64,000 nucleotides of DNA from CAVQOB01 sp963714325 (lineage in GTDB: Bacteria > Pseudomonadota > Alphaproteobacteria > Rhizobiales > Hyphomicrobiaceae). The notes under the pieces were generated by a model that ran no database searches, was not told where the DNA came from, and was given only the letters and a program-made list of their open reading frames with translations. Below are positions 17,836 through 27,556 of this stretch, one piece after another; positions within the stretch are counted from its first letter, which is position 1; every line of letters begins with the position of its first letter. The translations under genes and the position numbers were made by a program. Where the stretch lies: NCBI GenBank assembly GCA_963714325.1, contig CAVQOB010000025.1, positions 45,206 through 109,205 of the forward strand. Direction: 5' to 3'.

Positions 17836-18789
17836 ATGAGCAATCCCGGCGACGATCAGCGCCATATCACAGCCTTCCTAGAGATGCTCGCCGCCGAGCG
17901 CGGCGCAGCCAAAAACACGCTGGACGCCTACGCCCGCGACCTCGGCAGCTATTGCGACCATCTGGCGACCGGCGGAGTGGCCCTCGTCGAAGCCGATCAA
18001 CAGGATATCCGGGGTTGGATCAAGGCCTTGAGCGACGATGGGCTGGCGGCAGCGTCACGCGCCCGCAAGCTCTCGGCGGTCCGCCAGCTGTACAAGTTTC
18101 TAACCGCCGAAGCGGTGACCGACGAGGACCCCGCGATCGGCGTGGCCGGGCCAAAGAAGCAGCGGTCGTTGCCGAAAACGCTATCGATCACCGAAGTCGA
18201 TCGCCTGATCTCCGCCGCTGAAGCGCGCACGAACGGCCCAAGCGGCCGCGAACGCGTGCGCGCGCTGCGATTGCATGCATTGATCGAACTCCTCTACGCC
18301 ACCGGCATGCGCGTGTCGGAATTGGTCACGCTGCCGCGCACCGTCCTCCGAGGCGACGGCCAAGTGCTGACCATTCGCGGCAAGGGCGGGCGGGAGCGAT
18401 TGGTGCCATTGAACAATGCCGCGCGCCGGGCCTTGGATCGGTACCTCAATGTCGGTGCCGATCCAGCCGATGGCGTCAGCCGGATGATCCCGACCAAATG
18501 GCTGTTTCCCTCGCGCAGCGCCGAGGGCCATTATACGCGCCAGCGGCTCGGCCAGGATTTGAAGGAGCTGGCATTGGCAGCGGGCCTGCACCCCGAACGC
18601 GTCAGTCCGCACGTCTTGCGCCACGCCTTTGCTTCGCATCTGCTCGACCGCGGCGCTGACCTGCGCGCGGTGCAGCAGCTGCTTGGCCATGCCGATATCT
18701 CGACCACCCAGATCTACACGCACGTATTGGAGGAGCGCCTGAAGGCCTTGGTCTTCGAGCACCATCCCCTGGCCAAGCCACAGACCTGA
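17836..18789 (+). CDS. xerD: site-specific tyrosine recombinase XerD
   Basis: A 317-residue recombinase starting at ATG 17836. The N-terminal SAM-like DNA-binding half includes FLEMLAAERGAAKNTLDAYARDL. All catalytic residues are present: Arg159 (ATGMRVSEL), Lys183 (GKGGRERLVPL), His259 and Arg262 (SPHVLRHAFASHLL), His285 (LLGHADIST) and the nucleophile Tyr294 (TQIYTHV). XerD works with XerC at dif to resolve chromosome dimers. The context is housekeeping (mtaB/ftsY divergently, accA nearby) and there is no sign of an integron or phage integrase role. Confidence 0.93.
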   Translation: MSNPGDDQRHITAFLEMLAAERGAAKNTLDAYARDLGSYCDHLATGGVALVEADQQDIRGWIKALSDDGLAAASRARKLSAVRQLYKFLTAEAVTDEDPAIGVAGPKKQRSLPKTLSITEVDRLISAAEARTNGPSGRERVRALRLHALIELLYATGMRVSELVTLPRTVLRGDGQVLTIRGKGGRERLVPLNNAARRALDRYLNVGADPADGVSRMIPTKWLFPSRSAEGHYTRQRLGQDLKELALAAGLHPERVSPHVLRHAFASHLLDRGADLRAVQQLLGHADISTTQIYTHVLEERLKALVFEHHPLAKPQT

Positions 18790-18877
18790 CCCGATCGACC
18801 GGAGTCGCCGCAGCTTATATAATGCGAGCGACCTGCCCCCCTTGAACGCAACCGGGCCCATGCCCAGAGCCACAGCC

Positions 18878-20518
18878 ATGAGCACGACACAGCGCGGCGC
18901 CGATGTTCTCGTTCGCAGTCTCGAGGCGGCAGGTGTTCGAACCGTTTTCACGCTGTCGGGCAATCACATCATGCCGGTCTTTGACGCGGTGATCGGCAGT
19001 AAGCTGCAGTTGATCCATGTCCGGCATGAGGCAGCAGCGGTGCACATGGCCGATGCCTACGCGCGCCTGACCGGCGAGGTGGGCGTGGCGCTGGTGACGG
19101 GCGGGCAGGGCCACACAAACGCTGTCGCCGCACTGACGACGGCGCAGTGTGCCGACGCGCCGGTTCTGCTGCTGTCGGGACACGCGCCGCTGCGTGAATT
19201 GGGCCGCGGCTCGTTCCAGGAATTGCGGCAGGCGGACATGGCCGCACCGGTCTGCAAGGCATCTTCGACCGCGCGTTCAGCTTCAACGCTGGCGGCAGAA
19301 CTGGCGCACGCGATAAGGCTCGCCCGTGGTGGCCGGCCGGGACCCGTGCATCTCAGCCTCCCCGTTGATGTCCTCGATCACAAGCTCGCGGAGCAGCAGG
19401 CAATGGCGCCCGCAGGCGAGGCCTTTGCGCCAATGCCGCAGCACCTTCCGGCGGCAATCGCCAATGCCGTCATGGCCGCGATCCATAGGGCCGAGCGACC
19501 GCTGATCCTGGCCGGTCCGATGCTGGCGACGACGGCAGGCCGCGCGACATTGGCGGCGTTGTCGGCCGCTCTCGGCGTCCCCGCCGTTCCCATGGAGAGC
19601 CCGCGCGGCATCAATGATCCAAGTCTTGGTGCCTTTGCCGAGGTTCTCAAGCAAGCCGATCTGATCGTCCTGCTCGGCAAGCCGCATGATTTCACGCTGC
19701 GCTTTGCCGAGCCACCCGTCGTCGATGCGAACGCGCGCTTCATCGTGCTCGATCCCGATCGGGCGATGATCGCCAGAGCGCAGCGCGAGAAGCGGGGGCG
19801 CGTCGCGCTGTCGGCGTTGTCCGATGCCGCTGCAGCGGCTCATGCGCTCGTCGAAGCCGCCATAACCAAGCATCACAATGCCGCGTGGCTGACCGAGGTC
19901 GCGTCCGCGATCAGCTATCGCCCAGCGACTTGGGATAATGTGGCCGGACGCGACGGCGCCGTGCATCCGATCGAGCTCTGCCGCGCGGTGCAATCCGTTC
20001 TGGCGACGTCGCCGGCCAGCGTGTTCATCGCCGATGGCGGCGAGATCGGGCAGTGGGCGCAGGCTGGCATCTCCGCGCCCCGCCGCGTCATCAATGGCGT
20101 CGCAGGTTCCATCGGCGCCGCGATCCCCTTCGCCATCGCCGCCCGCGTCGTTGAGGCAAATGCCCCCGTCATCGCGGTCATGGGCGATGGCACGTTCGGC
20201 TTCCATATGGCCGAATTCGATACCGCCGTGCGGCACACGTTGCCGTTCGTCGCCGTCGTTGGCAATGACAGTGCCTGGAACGCGGAACATCAAATACAGG
20301 TTCGCGAGTACGGCGCCGATCGGGCTCACAGCTGTGAACTCTTGCCCATGACCCGCTATGATCAGGTCGCGGTCGCACTTGGGGGCTACGGCGAGTTGGT
20401 CACGCGCGCCGCCGATCTGCCTGGAGCGCTCTCGCGCGCGCTTGCCTCCGGTAAACCGGCCTGCGTCAACGTCATGATCGAGCGATTGCCGGCGCCTGTG
20501 GTGCGAAGGTCGGCTTGA
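18878..20518 (+). CDS. thiamine-diphosphate-dependent enzyme, acetolactate-synthase-like
   Basis: A 546-residue reading from ATG 18878; ATG 18860 and TTG 18842 are upstream alternatives, and none has a strong ribosome site. The N-terminal Pyr domain has Glu51 in HVRHEAAAVHMADAYAR, which activates ThDP. The central domain is of the FAD/ADP-binding type. The PP domain has GDGTFGFHMAEFDTA and VVGNDSAWN, the GDG-(x)n-N metal motif. It is most like the large-subunit-only acetolactate synthase or benzoylformate decarboxylase-like group, with no adjacent small regulatory subunit (ilvH). The substrate cannot be assigned. It is placed between xerD and accA as a single gene. Confidence 0.85.
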   Translation: MSTTQRGADVLVRSLEAAGVRTVFTLSGNHIMPVFDAVIGSKLQLIHVRHEAAAVHMADAYARLTGEVGVALVTGGQGHTNAVAALTTAQCADAPVLLLSGHAPLRELGRGSFQELRQADMAAPVCKASSTARSASTLAAELAHAIRLARGGRPGPVHLSLPVDVLDHKLAEQQAMAPAGEAFAPMPQHLPAAIANAVMAAIHRAERPLILAGPMLATTAGRATLAALSAALGVPAVPMESPRGINDPSLGAFAEVLKQADLIVLLGKPHDFTLRFAEPPVVDANARFIVLDPDRAMIARAQREKRGRVALSALSDAAAAAHALVEAAITKHHNAAWLTEVASAISYRPATWDNVAGRDGAVHPIELCRAVQSVLATSPASVFIADGGEIGQWAQAGISAPRRVINGVAGSIGAAIPFAIAARVVEANAPVIAVMGDGTFGFHMAEFDTAVRHTLPFVAVVGNDSAWNAEHQIQVREYGADRAHSCELLPMTRYDQVAVALGGYGELVTRAADLPGALSRALASGKPACVNVMIERLPAPVVRRSA

Positions 20519-20701
20519 TAACGGATGAACAGGATGAGCAATCCCCGAACAACCACAGCACGCGAGAAATGCGCCGATTCAATGCCGATTAACGGTTGTT
20601 GATGGCGCGGCACCGCTGTTCTTGACTTGTCTGCCTGTCAGGGCGAATGTCCGGTCAAATTTGCCGCCCGGTAGCGCCGATGTCGCTGTTCCCGGCACGT
20701 C

Positions 20702-20707
20702 AGGAGA
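20702..20707 (+). promoter_or_regulatory. strong Shine-Dalgarno that sets a TTG start for accA
   Basis: AGGAGA stands 8 bases before TTG 20716. Upstream ATGs at 20647 and 20680 lack such a site and would add 12-23 residues that are not typical of AccA. Confidence 0.6.
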
Positions 20708-20715
20708 CTTGCACG

Positions 20716-21681
20716 TTGGAACGCCCGCTTCGCACGTACCTCGATTTTGAGAAGCCGATCGCCGAGCTCGAAAGCAAGGTCGCCGACCTGCGCGCCCACG
20801 ATGCGGGCCACGAGGCCGTATCGCTGAAGGACGAACTCAATAAGCTTGAACAGAAGGCGAAGGCAGCACTGGCCGAGACCTATACCAAGCTGACGCCCTG
20901 GCAGAAGGCGCAGGTGGCGCGCCACCCCGAGCGACCGCACACCCTCGACTATATCAAAGTGCTGATCGACGATTTCACGCCGCTCGCCGGTGATCGCTAC
21001 TTCGCCGAGGACGCCGCCATCGTCGGTGGCGTTGGCAGCTTTCGTGGTCGCTCCGTTGTCGTCATCGGCCATGAGAAGGGCAGCGACACCGAAACGCGCA
21101 TCAAGCACAACTTCGGCATGGCCAAGCCCGAGGGCTATCGCAAGGCCGTGCGACTGATGGACCTCGCCGAGAAATTCAACATGCCGGTCATCACCCTGGT
21201 CGATACGGCCGGCGCCTATCCCGGTATCGGCGCCGAAGAGCGCGGCCAAGCCGAGGCCATCGCGCGATCAACAGACCGCTGCCTGTCGCTGACCGTGCCG
21301 ATGGTGACGGTGGTGATTGGCGAGGGCGGATCGGGTGGCGCGGTGGCCATCGCGACGGCCAACAAGGTGCTGATGCTCGAGCACGCGATTTACACGGTGG
21401 CCTCGCCCGAGGCGGCGGCGTCGATCCTGTGGAAGGATTCAGCCCGCGCTGTCGATGCGGCGAACAATATGAAGATTACAGCCCAGGACCTGAAGACGCT
21501 CGGCGTCATCGACGCGATCGTGCCCGAGCCGGTCGGTGGCGCCCATCGCGACCGCGCCAAGATGATCGAGACCGTCGGCGATGCGATTCAGAAAGTGCTG
21601 ATCGAATTCGATGCGAAAAAGCCGCTCGAAGTGCGCGAGCAGCGCCACAAGAAGTTCCTTGATATCGGGCGGACGCTGTAG
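20716..21681 (+). CDS. accA: acetyl-CoA carboxylase carboxyltransferase, alpha subunit
   Basis: The TTG start at 20716 is chosen because AGGAGA lies 8 bases upstream and the protein then begins just before RTYLDFEKPIAELE, the usual alphaproteobacterial N-terminus. That gives 321 residues, normal for AccA. Features include the amphipathic start helix, LTPWQKAQVARHPERPHTLDYI, VVVIGHEKGSDTETRIKHNFG, the oxyanion region GAYPGIGAEERGQAEAIA and VVIGEGGSGGAVAIA. With AccD it transfers the carboxyl group from biotin to acetyl-CoA to make malonyl-CoA. It is monocistronic. No second accA-type gene was seen. Confidence 0.96.
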   Translation: MERPLRTYLDFEKPIAELESKVADLRAHDAGHEAVSLKDELNKLEQKAKAALAETYTKLTPWQKAQVARHPERPHTLDYIKVLIDDFTPLAGDRYFAEDAAIVGGVGSFRGRSVVVIGHEKGSDTETRIKHNFGMAKPEGYRKAVRLMDLAEKFNMPVITLVDTAGAYPGIGAEERGQAEAIARSTDRCLSLTVPMVTVVIGEGGSGGAVAIATANKVLMLEHAIYTVASPEAAASILWKDSARAVDAANNMKITAQDLKTLGVIDAIVPEPVGGAHRDRAKMIETVGDAIQKVLIEFDAKKPLEVREQRHKKFLDIGRTL

Positions 21682-21741
21682 TGCTGCGCGGCGTCGGCGC
21701 CCGACTTTCTCCCCGTTCACCATGCCCCGCCAAAGCTGTCA

Positions 21742-21761
21742 ACCTAGGTAAGTACCTAGGT
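21742..21761. repeat. perfect 9+9 palindrome with 2-base centre
   Basis: ACCTAGGTA-AG-TACCTAGGT. Each arm is itself built on the palindrome ACCTAGGT, so it could be a dimeric operator or a hairpin downstream of accA. It lies about 60 bases after the accA stop. No T-run follows, so it is not a standard terminator. Confidence 0.6.
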
Positions 21762-22115
21762 GTCGGGTACGGAAAAATTTGTCACACTCTCTCGCATCCA
21801 TGGCCTGTGGGAACGTCTGCAGCGCACTCGCGTGACCGGGCCGGGAGCTTGCAATTCGGATGAGCCTGCGCAGCGGGGCTTAGTCCGGGCTTATTGAAGT
21901 CCCTCTCGAAGGGACCGGCCAAGGAGGCGATCCCGAGCTCCGGCACCGGATGGTCTTTGCAAGCAAGCGGGGCGGCGATTGCCGAGACGACCCCCAGACT
22001 TCAGGATCGAGGCAAAGCCGCCCCGTCCCTTTTTCTTCTCGCGCCTTCAGGTGCCGACCAGCACCCGGCGCGGCATGGCGCGTGGGATAACGCCGGCCGG
22101 ATGCGCGAGCGCAGC

Positions 22116-22140
22116 CCGAAAAGTGCGCAGCGGTTTTCGG
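22116..22140. repeat. interspersed rhizobial-type palindrome (CCGAAAA...TTTTCGG)
   Basis: CCGAAAA-N11-TTTTCGG, closely resembling the widespread intergenic palindromes of Hyphomicrobiales genomes. It appears once in this window. Confidence 0.55.
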
Positions 22141-22209
22141 ATGAGCTGCGCGACAACAAACATGCCCGGGGTGGCGTTCCCGTTTGCTATGGCCGCGGCG
22201 GCTGTCGTC

Positions 22210-22438
22210 CCTCTCCCCGTTCTTCACGGGGAGAGGATCCCCGCAGGGGAGGTGAGGGGAAGCCACTGGCTCTGAATGAAATGATGCCGTGCGGGCCTCG
22301 ACTCGCGGATAAAGTCGCGCGACGACTCGCGGCCCCTCACGACTCGTTGCCGCCCCTCACCCTGCCCTCTCCCCGTGAAGAACGGGGAGAGGGAAAAGAA
22401 CATTCCCTCTCCCCATTCGCCTTCGAATGGGGAGAGGG
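22210..22438. repeat. three related GC-rich stem-loop repeats
   Basis: Copy 1 is CCTCTCCCCGT/ACGGGGAGAGG at 22210-22236. Copy 2 is CCCTCTCCCCGT/ACGGGGAGAGGG at 22365-22393. Copy 3 is CCCTCTCCCCATTCG/CGAATGGGGAGAGGG at 22405-22438. All arms are perfect, with 4-5 base loops. A degenerate fragment, CCCGTGAAGAACGGGGCGAGGG, follows at about 22540-22562. They resemble interspersed palindromic elements seen in many rhizobial genomes; spacing is irregular and no cas genes are near. Confidence 0.75.
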
Positions 22439-22586
22439 TTAGGGTGAGGGGCAGCCGCTGGTTCGAATGCGCGACCCGCCCCTCACGACTCAATGCCGCC
22501 CCTCACCCTCGGGTCAAGCCCGAGGGCATGCCGTGCCCATTCCCGTGAAGAACGGGGCGAGGGAAGACCGCGCGCGACGGCCCGCC

Positions 22587-24821
22587 TCACAGAAAATTAT
22601 ACGGATCGATGTCGACGGTCATGCGGATGTCGTTGGGGAGCTTGGGGAGATCGGCGAGCCACGCCCTGAGATACCCTTGGATGTCCATCTCTTTCGGCGC
22701 TTTCAGCAGCAGCCGCCAGCGATAGCGCCCGCGCACCAGCGCGATCGGCGCTTCGGCGGGGCCGAGCACGGTGATGCGGTCGGCCTGTGGCGCGCGATGA
22801 GCGACGTCGCGCGCGACGAGTTCGGCCAACTCCTTGTCGCGCGCCGAAATGACGATCGCCGCCAGCCGGCCATAGGGTGGCAAGCCGCCGCTCTGACGAA
22901 TGCGGATTTCGTTGTCGAGGAACGCCTCGCGGTCGCCATGAATGATCGCCTGCATGACGGGGTGGCCGGGATCATGCGTCTGCACGAAGCCGCGACCCTG
23001 CGCGAAGGTGCGGCCCGCGCGACCGGTCACCTGATGCAGCAATTGGAACGAACGCTCGCTGGCGCGCGGATCGGAGCCGGAAAGACCAAGATCGCCATCG
23101 ACGATGCCGACCGTAGCGAGGTTCGGAAAATGATGTCCCTTGGCGACAATCTGCGTCCCGATGATGATCTGCGCCTCGCCATCCTCGATACTTTTGATGA
23201 CGGCGCGCATCTCGATCAGGCTCGGGATCAGGTCGGAAGATAGCAGCGCCAGCCGCGCATCGGGAAAGCGTTCCTTCACCTCCTCTGCGATCCGCTCGAC
23301 GCCGGGCCCGCAGGCGACCATCGATTTTTCTGCCTGGCATTTCGGGCACTTCTCGGGAATGGGAAGCGAGAACCCGCAGTGGTGGCAGTTGAGGCGATTG
23401 CGGAAGCGATGTTCGACCAACCACGCGGTGCACTGCGGACATTCGACGCGATGCCCGCAGGCCCGGCACAGCGTCATCGGCGCATAACCGCGCCGATTGA
23501 GAAACAGCAGGGTTTGCTGGCCTTTACCGAGCGTCTCGGTGATCGCCTCGACCATCGGCGGCGCCAGCCAGCGCCCCTTGTCGGGTTGCGCGCTCCGCAA
23601 ATCGATCGGCGTGATCGCCGGCAACTCAGTGCCGGAATAGCGACCTGGCAGCACGACATGGGCATAGCGGCCGGTGCGCGCATTGACATGACTTTCGATC
23701 GACGGCGTCGCCGACGCGAGTATGATCGGGAACTTGCCGAGGCTGGCGCGAACCACTGCCATGTCGCGGCCCTGATAGTGGACACGGTCGTCCTGCTTGT
23801 AGCCCTGGTCATGTTCTTCATCGACGACGATGATGCCGAGATCGGCATAGGGCAGAAACAGCGCCGAGCGCGCACCGACGATGACGCGGGCTTCGCCGGT
23901 GGCGGCTGCACGCCAGACACGCGCCCGTTCCGGCGGCGAGAGTGCGGAATGCCACTCCGCCGGCAGGCAGCCGAAGCGCGCCTGAAAGCGATCCATGAAC
24001 TGGCTGGTCAGCGCGATCTCCGGCAGCATGATCACCGCCTGACGCCCGGTTTCCAGCGTCCGCGCGACGGCTTCGAAGTAGACTTCGGTCTTGCCCGATC
24101 CGGTAACGCCGTCGAGCAGCGTCGCAGAGAACGTGCCGCCATCGACGGCGGCACGAAGTGCGTGGACGGCTTGATCCTGCTCCTGGCGAAACGTCACGAC
24201 TGAGTGTTTGGCTTCCGGTTTGGGGAAACGTTTCTCGGGGATCGCGACTTCGACCAGCATGCCGGCAGTGACCAGGCCGTCGATCACGCCCGACGTACAT
24301 CCCGCCAATGTTGCGAGCGCGCTCTTGGCGCGGACCAGCCCATCGCCGGCGATCTCGACGGCGCGTTGTCGCGCCGGCGTCATGCGCGGCGGCGGCGTTG
24401 CGGCTCTGACGATGGCAACGCCAGTGCGCTGCTTGACCGGCTCAAACACCGCCTGCGCACTCATCATCATGCGGGCGACCATGCCGAGCGGCGTCAGCGT
24501 ATATTTCGCCACCCACTCCGCGAATTGCCGCGACAGGTCCGGTAGCGCCGGCACCTCACTGAGGACCGAATTCAGCGCCTTCATTTTTTTCAGGTCGATC
24601 GGCTTCGTATCGCCGAGTGCCCGGTCCCAGACGATGCCGATGCGCAACTGTGCGCCGAACGGCACGAGTACGAATTGCCCGGGCGTCGGCGCCATCCCGT
24701 CCGGCAGCAGATAGTCATAAGTTTGGTCGAGCGCCACCGGCAGCAGCACAGGCACGCGTTCACCACCCGCCGGCGCCCCGGCAACCTTCGTTTCGGGAAT
24801 GTCACCAAACAGGCTATCCAA
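22587..24821 (-). CDS. priA: primosomal replication-restart helicase PriA
   Basis: A 744-residue protein. The N-terminal 3'-DNA-binding domain begins RVPVLLPVALDQTYDYLLP. The helicase core has Walker A GVTGSGKTEVYFEAV, DEEH box VVDEEHDQGYKQDD and the ATPase motifs LASATPSIESH and TLLFLNRRGYAP. Eight zinc-binding cysteines appear in CRACGHRVECPQC and CHHCGFSLPIPEKCPKCQ. The C-terminal motifs IGTQIVAKGHHFPNLATVGIVDGD and QVTGRAGR follow. PriA reloads the replisome at stalled forks. It is divergent from the transaldolase-like gene with an 89-base gap. Confidence 0.97.
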   Translation of the reverse strand: MDSLFGDIPETKVAGAPAGGERVPVLLPVALDQTYDYLLPDGMAPTPGQFVLVPFGAQLRIGIVWDRALGDTKPIDLKKMKALNSVLSEVPALPDLSRQFAEWVAKYTLTPLGMVARMMMSAQAVFEPVKQRTGVAIVRAATPPPRMTPARQRAVEIAGDGLVRAKSALATLAGCTSGVIDGLVTAGMLVEVAIPEKRFPKPEAKHSVVTFRQEQDQAVHALRAAVDGGTFSATLLDGVTGSGKTEVYFEAVARTLETGRQAVIMLPEIALTSQFMDRFQARFGCLPAEWHSALSPPERARVWRAAATGEARVIVGARSALFLPYADLGIIVVDEEHDQGYKQDDRVHYQGRDMAVVRASLGKFPIILASATPSIESHVNARTGRYAHVVLPGRYSGTELPAITPIDLRSAQPDKGRWLAPPMVEAITETLGKGQQTLLFLNRRGYAPMTLCRACGHRVECPQCTAWLVEHRFRNRLNCHHCGFSLPIPEKCPKCQAEKSMVACGPGVERIAEEVKERFPDARLALLSSDLIPSLIEMRAVIKSIEDGEAQIIIGTQIVAKGHHFPNLATVGIVDGDLGLSGSDPRASERSFQLLHQVTGRAGRTFAQGRGFVQTHDPGHPVMQAIIHGDREAFLDNEIRIRQSGGLPPYGRLAAIVISARDKELAELVARDVAHRAPQADRITVLGPAEAPIALVRGRYRWRLLLKAPKEMDIQGYLRAWLADLPKLPNDIRMTVDIDPYNFL

Positions 24822-24910
24822 GACCGACCTTTGCCATCTAGAACGTGCGAATCAGCTGGATAGCCTAGTCCTGGCATCAGGGCGAGCCGACGACCAAAGG
24901 AACCGCACAC

Positions 24911-25568
24911 ATGAAATTCTTCTGTGGACACCGCCGATCTCGGCGAAATCAGGGAGTTGGCCGCCACCGGCCTGCTCGACGGCGTCACCACCAACCCGTC
25001 GCTGATCATGAAGGCCGGCAAGGATTTCAAGACGCTCGTCGCCGAGATCTGCGCCGTTGTCGACGGCCCGGTCTCCGCCGAAGTGGCCGCCACCGACCAT
25101 GCGACGATGCTGAAAGAGGGTCGCCTGCTCGCCAAAATCGCCAAGAACGTCACCGTCAAGGTGCCGTTGACCTGGGACGGGCTCAAGACCTGCAAGGCGC
25201 TCTCCAGCGAGGGCACGCCGGTCAATGTCACGTTGTGCTTTTCCGCCAATCAGGCGCTGCTGGCGGCGAAAGCCGGCGCGACGTTCGTCTCGCCCTTTAT
25301 CGGCCGGCTCGATGACATCGGCCTCGATGGCATGGCGTTGATCCGCGAAATCCGCCAGATCTATGACAACTACCCGAACCTCGGCACCGAGATCCTGGCG
25401 GCCAGTATCCGCACCGTTGGCCACGTGCGGGAAGCGGCTTTGATCGGCGCCGACGTGGTGACGGTGCCGCCGGCCGTGCTCAAGGCCTTGGCGCAGCATC
25501 CGCTGACCGACAAAGGCCTCGCCCAGTTTGTCGCCGACTGGGCCAAAACCGGCCAGAAAATCCTCTGA
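24911..25568 (+). CDS. fsa: fructose-6-phosphate aldolase / transaldolase-like, 1-base insertion at codon 5
   Basis: ATG 24911 is well placed after AAAGGAACCGCACAC, but it reads MKFFCGHRR and stays out of frame. The normal family N-terminus MKFFVDTAD is restored if one T is removed at about 24923 (TTCTTCTGTGGAC versus TTCTTCGTGGAC). From GTG 24924 the frame is intact to 25568: DTADLGEIRELAATGLLDGVTTNPSL, Schiff-base Lys in VTVKVPLTWDGLKTC, and GADVVTVPPAVL. The restored length is 218 residues, right for the small transaldolase/FSA family. Such enzymes exchange dihydroxyacetone units between sugar phosphates. Either the frameshift is a sequence error or a GTG start gives a protein lacking four residues. 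Confidence 0.85.
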
Positions 25569-25665
25569 AGACCATGGGATCGCGGAATTCGGGGCGCGGC
25601 AGAGAGCCGCCCTCCTGATCACGGACTTGCAGGAGCCAAAAAACGCCACTATACCCTCCCCCAAC

Positions 25666-25740
25666 GCTCCCTTCGTCTATCGGTTAGGACGTCAGATTTT
25701 CATTCTGAAAAGAGGGGTTCGACTCCCCTAGGGAGCGCCA
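25666..25740 (+). tRNA. tRNA-Glu (anticodon UUC)
   Basis: A 75-base cloverleaf. The acceptor arms are GCTCCCT (25666-25672) and AGGGAGC (25730-25736), followed by discriminator G and an encoded CCA. The anticodon stem TCAGA/TCTGA encloses the loop TTTTCAT, giving anticodon TTC. The T-arm is AGGGG-TTCGACT-CCCCT. It is an established integration target type, and the neighbouring recombinase remnant runs into its 3' end. Confidence 0.95.
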
Positions 25741-27469
25741 CTCCGGAACAAAAGTGCGAACTCTCGGTATGGCCGTCGGGGTCGCCGAAGTGCCGGCCAT
25801 AATGCACTGTTCCAGAACATCTTTCCGGCCGAACATGCGGATGGTTTCTGCATCGACCTCGATGCGGTCGATGATCGATACGAGCCACGCCTTGCGCGCT
25901 GGCGTATCGCCCTCCTGAATGCGTTGCCGCATGCGTTCGCCGAACCGGGCGACGGCGTCCTCGGTCACTTCGGATTTGGCCTTCATATTTCCCTTGGCGC
26001 GGGCGAGGGCTTCGCGCGAGCGGTCACGGTCGGTCTTCAAGGCCGTAATCCGCTCCTTGAGCAAGTCGTCGATTTCGGCAACACCGTCCTCGATCAGCTT
26101 GTACAGGCGTTTGAGTTTGTCTTCGGCGTTCGTCGCTTCACGCTCCAATGCGGCAAGCCTTGCATCAACAGCCGCTGCGCGTTCGGCACGACGGTTGGCC
26201 AAGGTCGACAGCAGTTCCCAGACGCGATCGCCTGTGAGCAATTTTTCCACCAGATGCTTGGTCACGAGATGGTCGAGCCGGTCCATCTGCACGGTCCGGC
26301 CAGGGCAGGCTTTTTTGCCTTTCCGCGCGCAGGTCGAGCAGGCGTAGTAGCGATGCACTTTCCCGGTCTTTGATGTCCCCGTGCGCAGTGACATGGCGCC
26401 TTGGCATAAGCTGCAAAAGGCCAGCCCCGTCAGCAGGATCGGTCCTGTGACCGAACGCGGCGGCGCTATCCGAGGATTGCGACTCTTTCACGAGCGCCTG
26501 GACGTTGGCGAAATGCTCGGGCGCGATAATCGCTCGGTGCGTCCGAAAAGATCTGCTCGGCATCGGCCTTGCGTCGACGTGTCCGACTGTCGACATGATT
26601 AAAGCGCCAGCGGCCACCATAGACGGGATTGGTCAGCAACTGATGCAGCGTACCGATACTCCACATGCCACCCTGCCGCGTCCGGTAGCCTTTGCCGTTG
26701 AGCCAGTTCGCCACGGCCTTCACGCCCTTGGGTGCCTGCCGCATCATGGCCACCGACCAGCAGCTTGAAGATCAACTGCACCTGCTCGGCCTCGACCGGA
26801 TCAATTGCGAGACGCTTCTTGATTGCCGTGCCGTCGACTTCGACATCGCGACCTGACGGCGGTGCCCCTTCCAGGTCATTGCCGGACGTTGCGATCGGGA
26901 ACCGTAACGGCGGCTTACGACATCCATTCCAGAAGTGTTCCTGCCGCCATTCTTAGTGGCGTTCTCTTATCATGGAACGCAGAACGTGCTTGGCGTTCTC
27001 CTTCGACTGGTACTCGTCGAACAGCGCGATCACTTGCCGCATCATGATCTGGGCCGGATCGTCGCCCAGTTCCTGCGTCATCGAGACGAGTTTGACGCCG
27101 TGCTTGGCGAGCTTGCGGACATAGAACTCAAGCCCGAGAGGCGTCGCGGAAGAAACGCGAAGTAGCGAATGCACGATGATGACGTCGAACACGCCCTCGC
27201 CGTCGCAAGGCCGCGTTCGATCATGCGCTGGAATTCCGGACGTTTGTCATCGGTCGCCGACGCGCTCCGGGCTCGACATACTCTGTCGTGAGTGTCCAGC
27301 CGCGTGCTGCAATCCATCCTGAAGTCTGTGCGCGTTGATCGGGAATCGACAGGTCATGTTCGGCCTGCCGGCCTGTCGAGACGCGCAGATAGACGGCGGC
27401 GCGCTGTGGCGACGTGGTTGCGCCGATATTGTTTTGGGTCAGTCCTCGCGATGCCCCTGAGGTCGTCAT
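25684..27469 (-). pseudogene. decayed large serine recombinase adjacent to tRNA-Glu
   Basis: Several frames in order on the minus strand assemble into one recombinase. From about 27410: RAAVYLRVSTGRQAEHDLSI with the catalytic Ser region, then ATDDKRPEFQRMIERGLA, FDVIIVHSLLRVSSATPLGL and QIMMRQVIALFDEYQSKENAKH. Next come IKKRLAIDPVEAEQVQLIFKL and NWLNGKGYRTRQGGMWSIG (recombinase domain), then a zinc ribbon (YYACSTCARKGKKACPG) and a long coiled coil. At least four frame changes separate the pieces, so the gene is dead. The last frame, ending at 25684, crosses the tRNA-Glu gene. Such recombinases integrate mobile elements; this one marks a former element end. Confidence 0.88.
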
Positions 27470-27556
27470 ACCCGTCGCTCCTGAACCCGATTGTGTTCAC
27501 TCCTTCTGAGCTTACTGACGAAAGCGGGCAATACAAGGGACGGCTGCAGCCGCCAG

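Larger units (their letters stand above)
21682..22586. other. 905-base gene-free region rich in palindromic repeats
   Basis: Between accA and priA no reading frame resembles a protein. The stretch holds a perfect ACCTAGGTA palindrome near its start, a CCGAAAA/TTTTCGG repeat and three CCCTCTCCCC stem-loops separated by short CCCCTCAC-type tracts. It is non-coding, repeat-bearing intergenic DNA; no small RNA can be identified by inspection. Confidence 0.7.

Noticed and set aside
22203..22565. Possible CRISPR array
   Set aside because: Units are internally palindromic with irregular spacing and varying arms, spacers are not of constant length, and no cas genes exist. They are interspersed palindromes.
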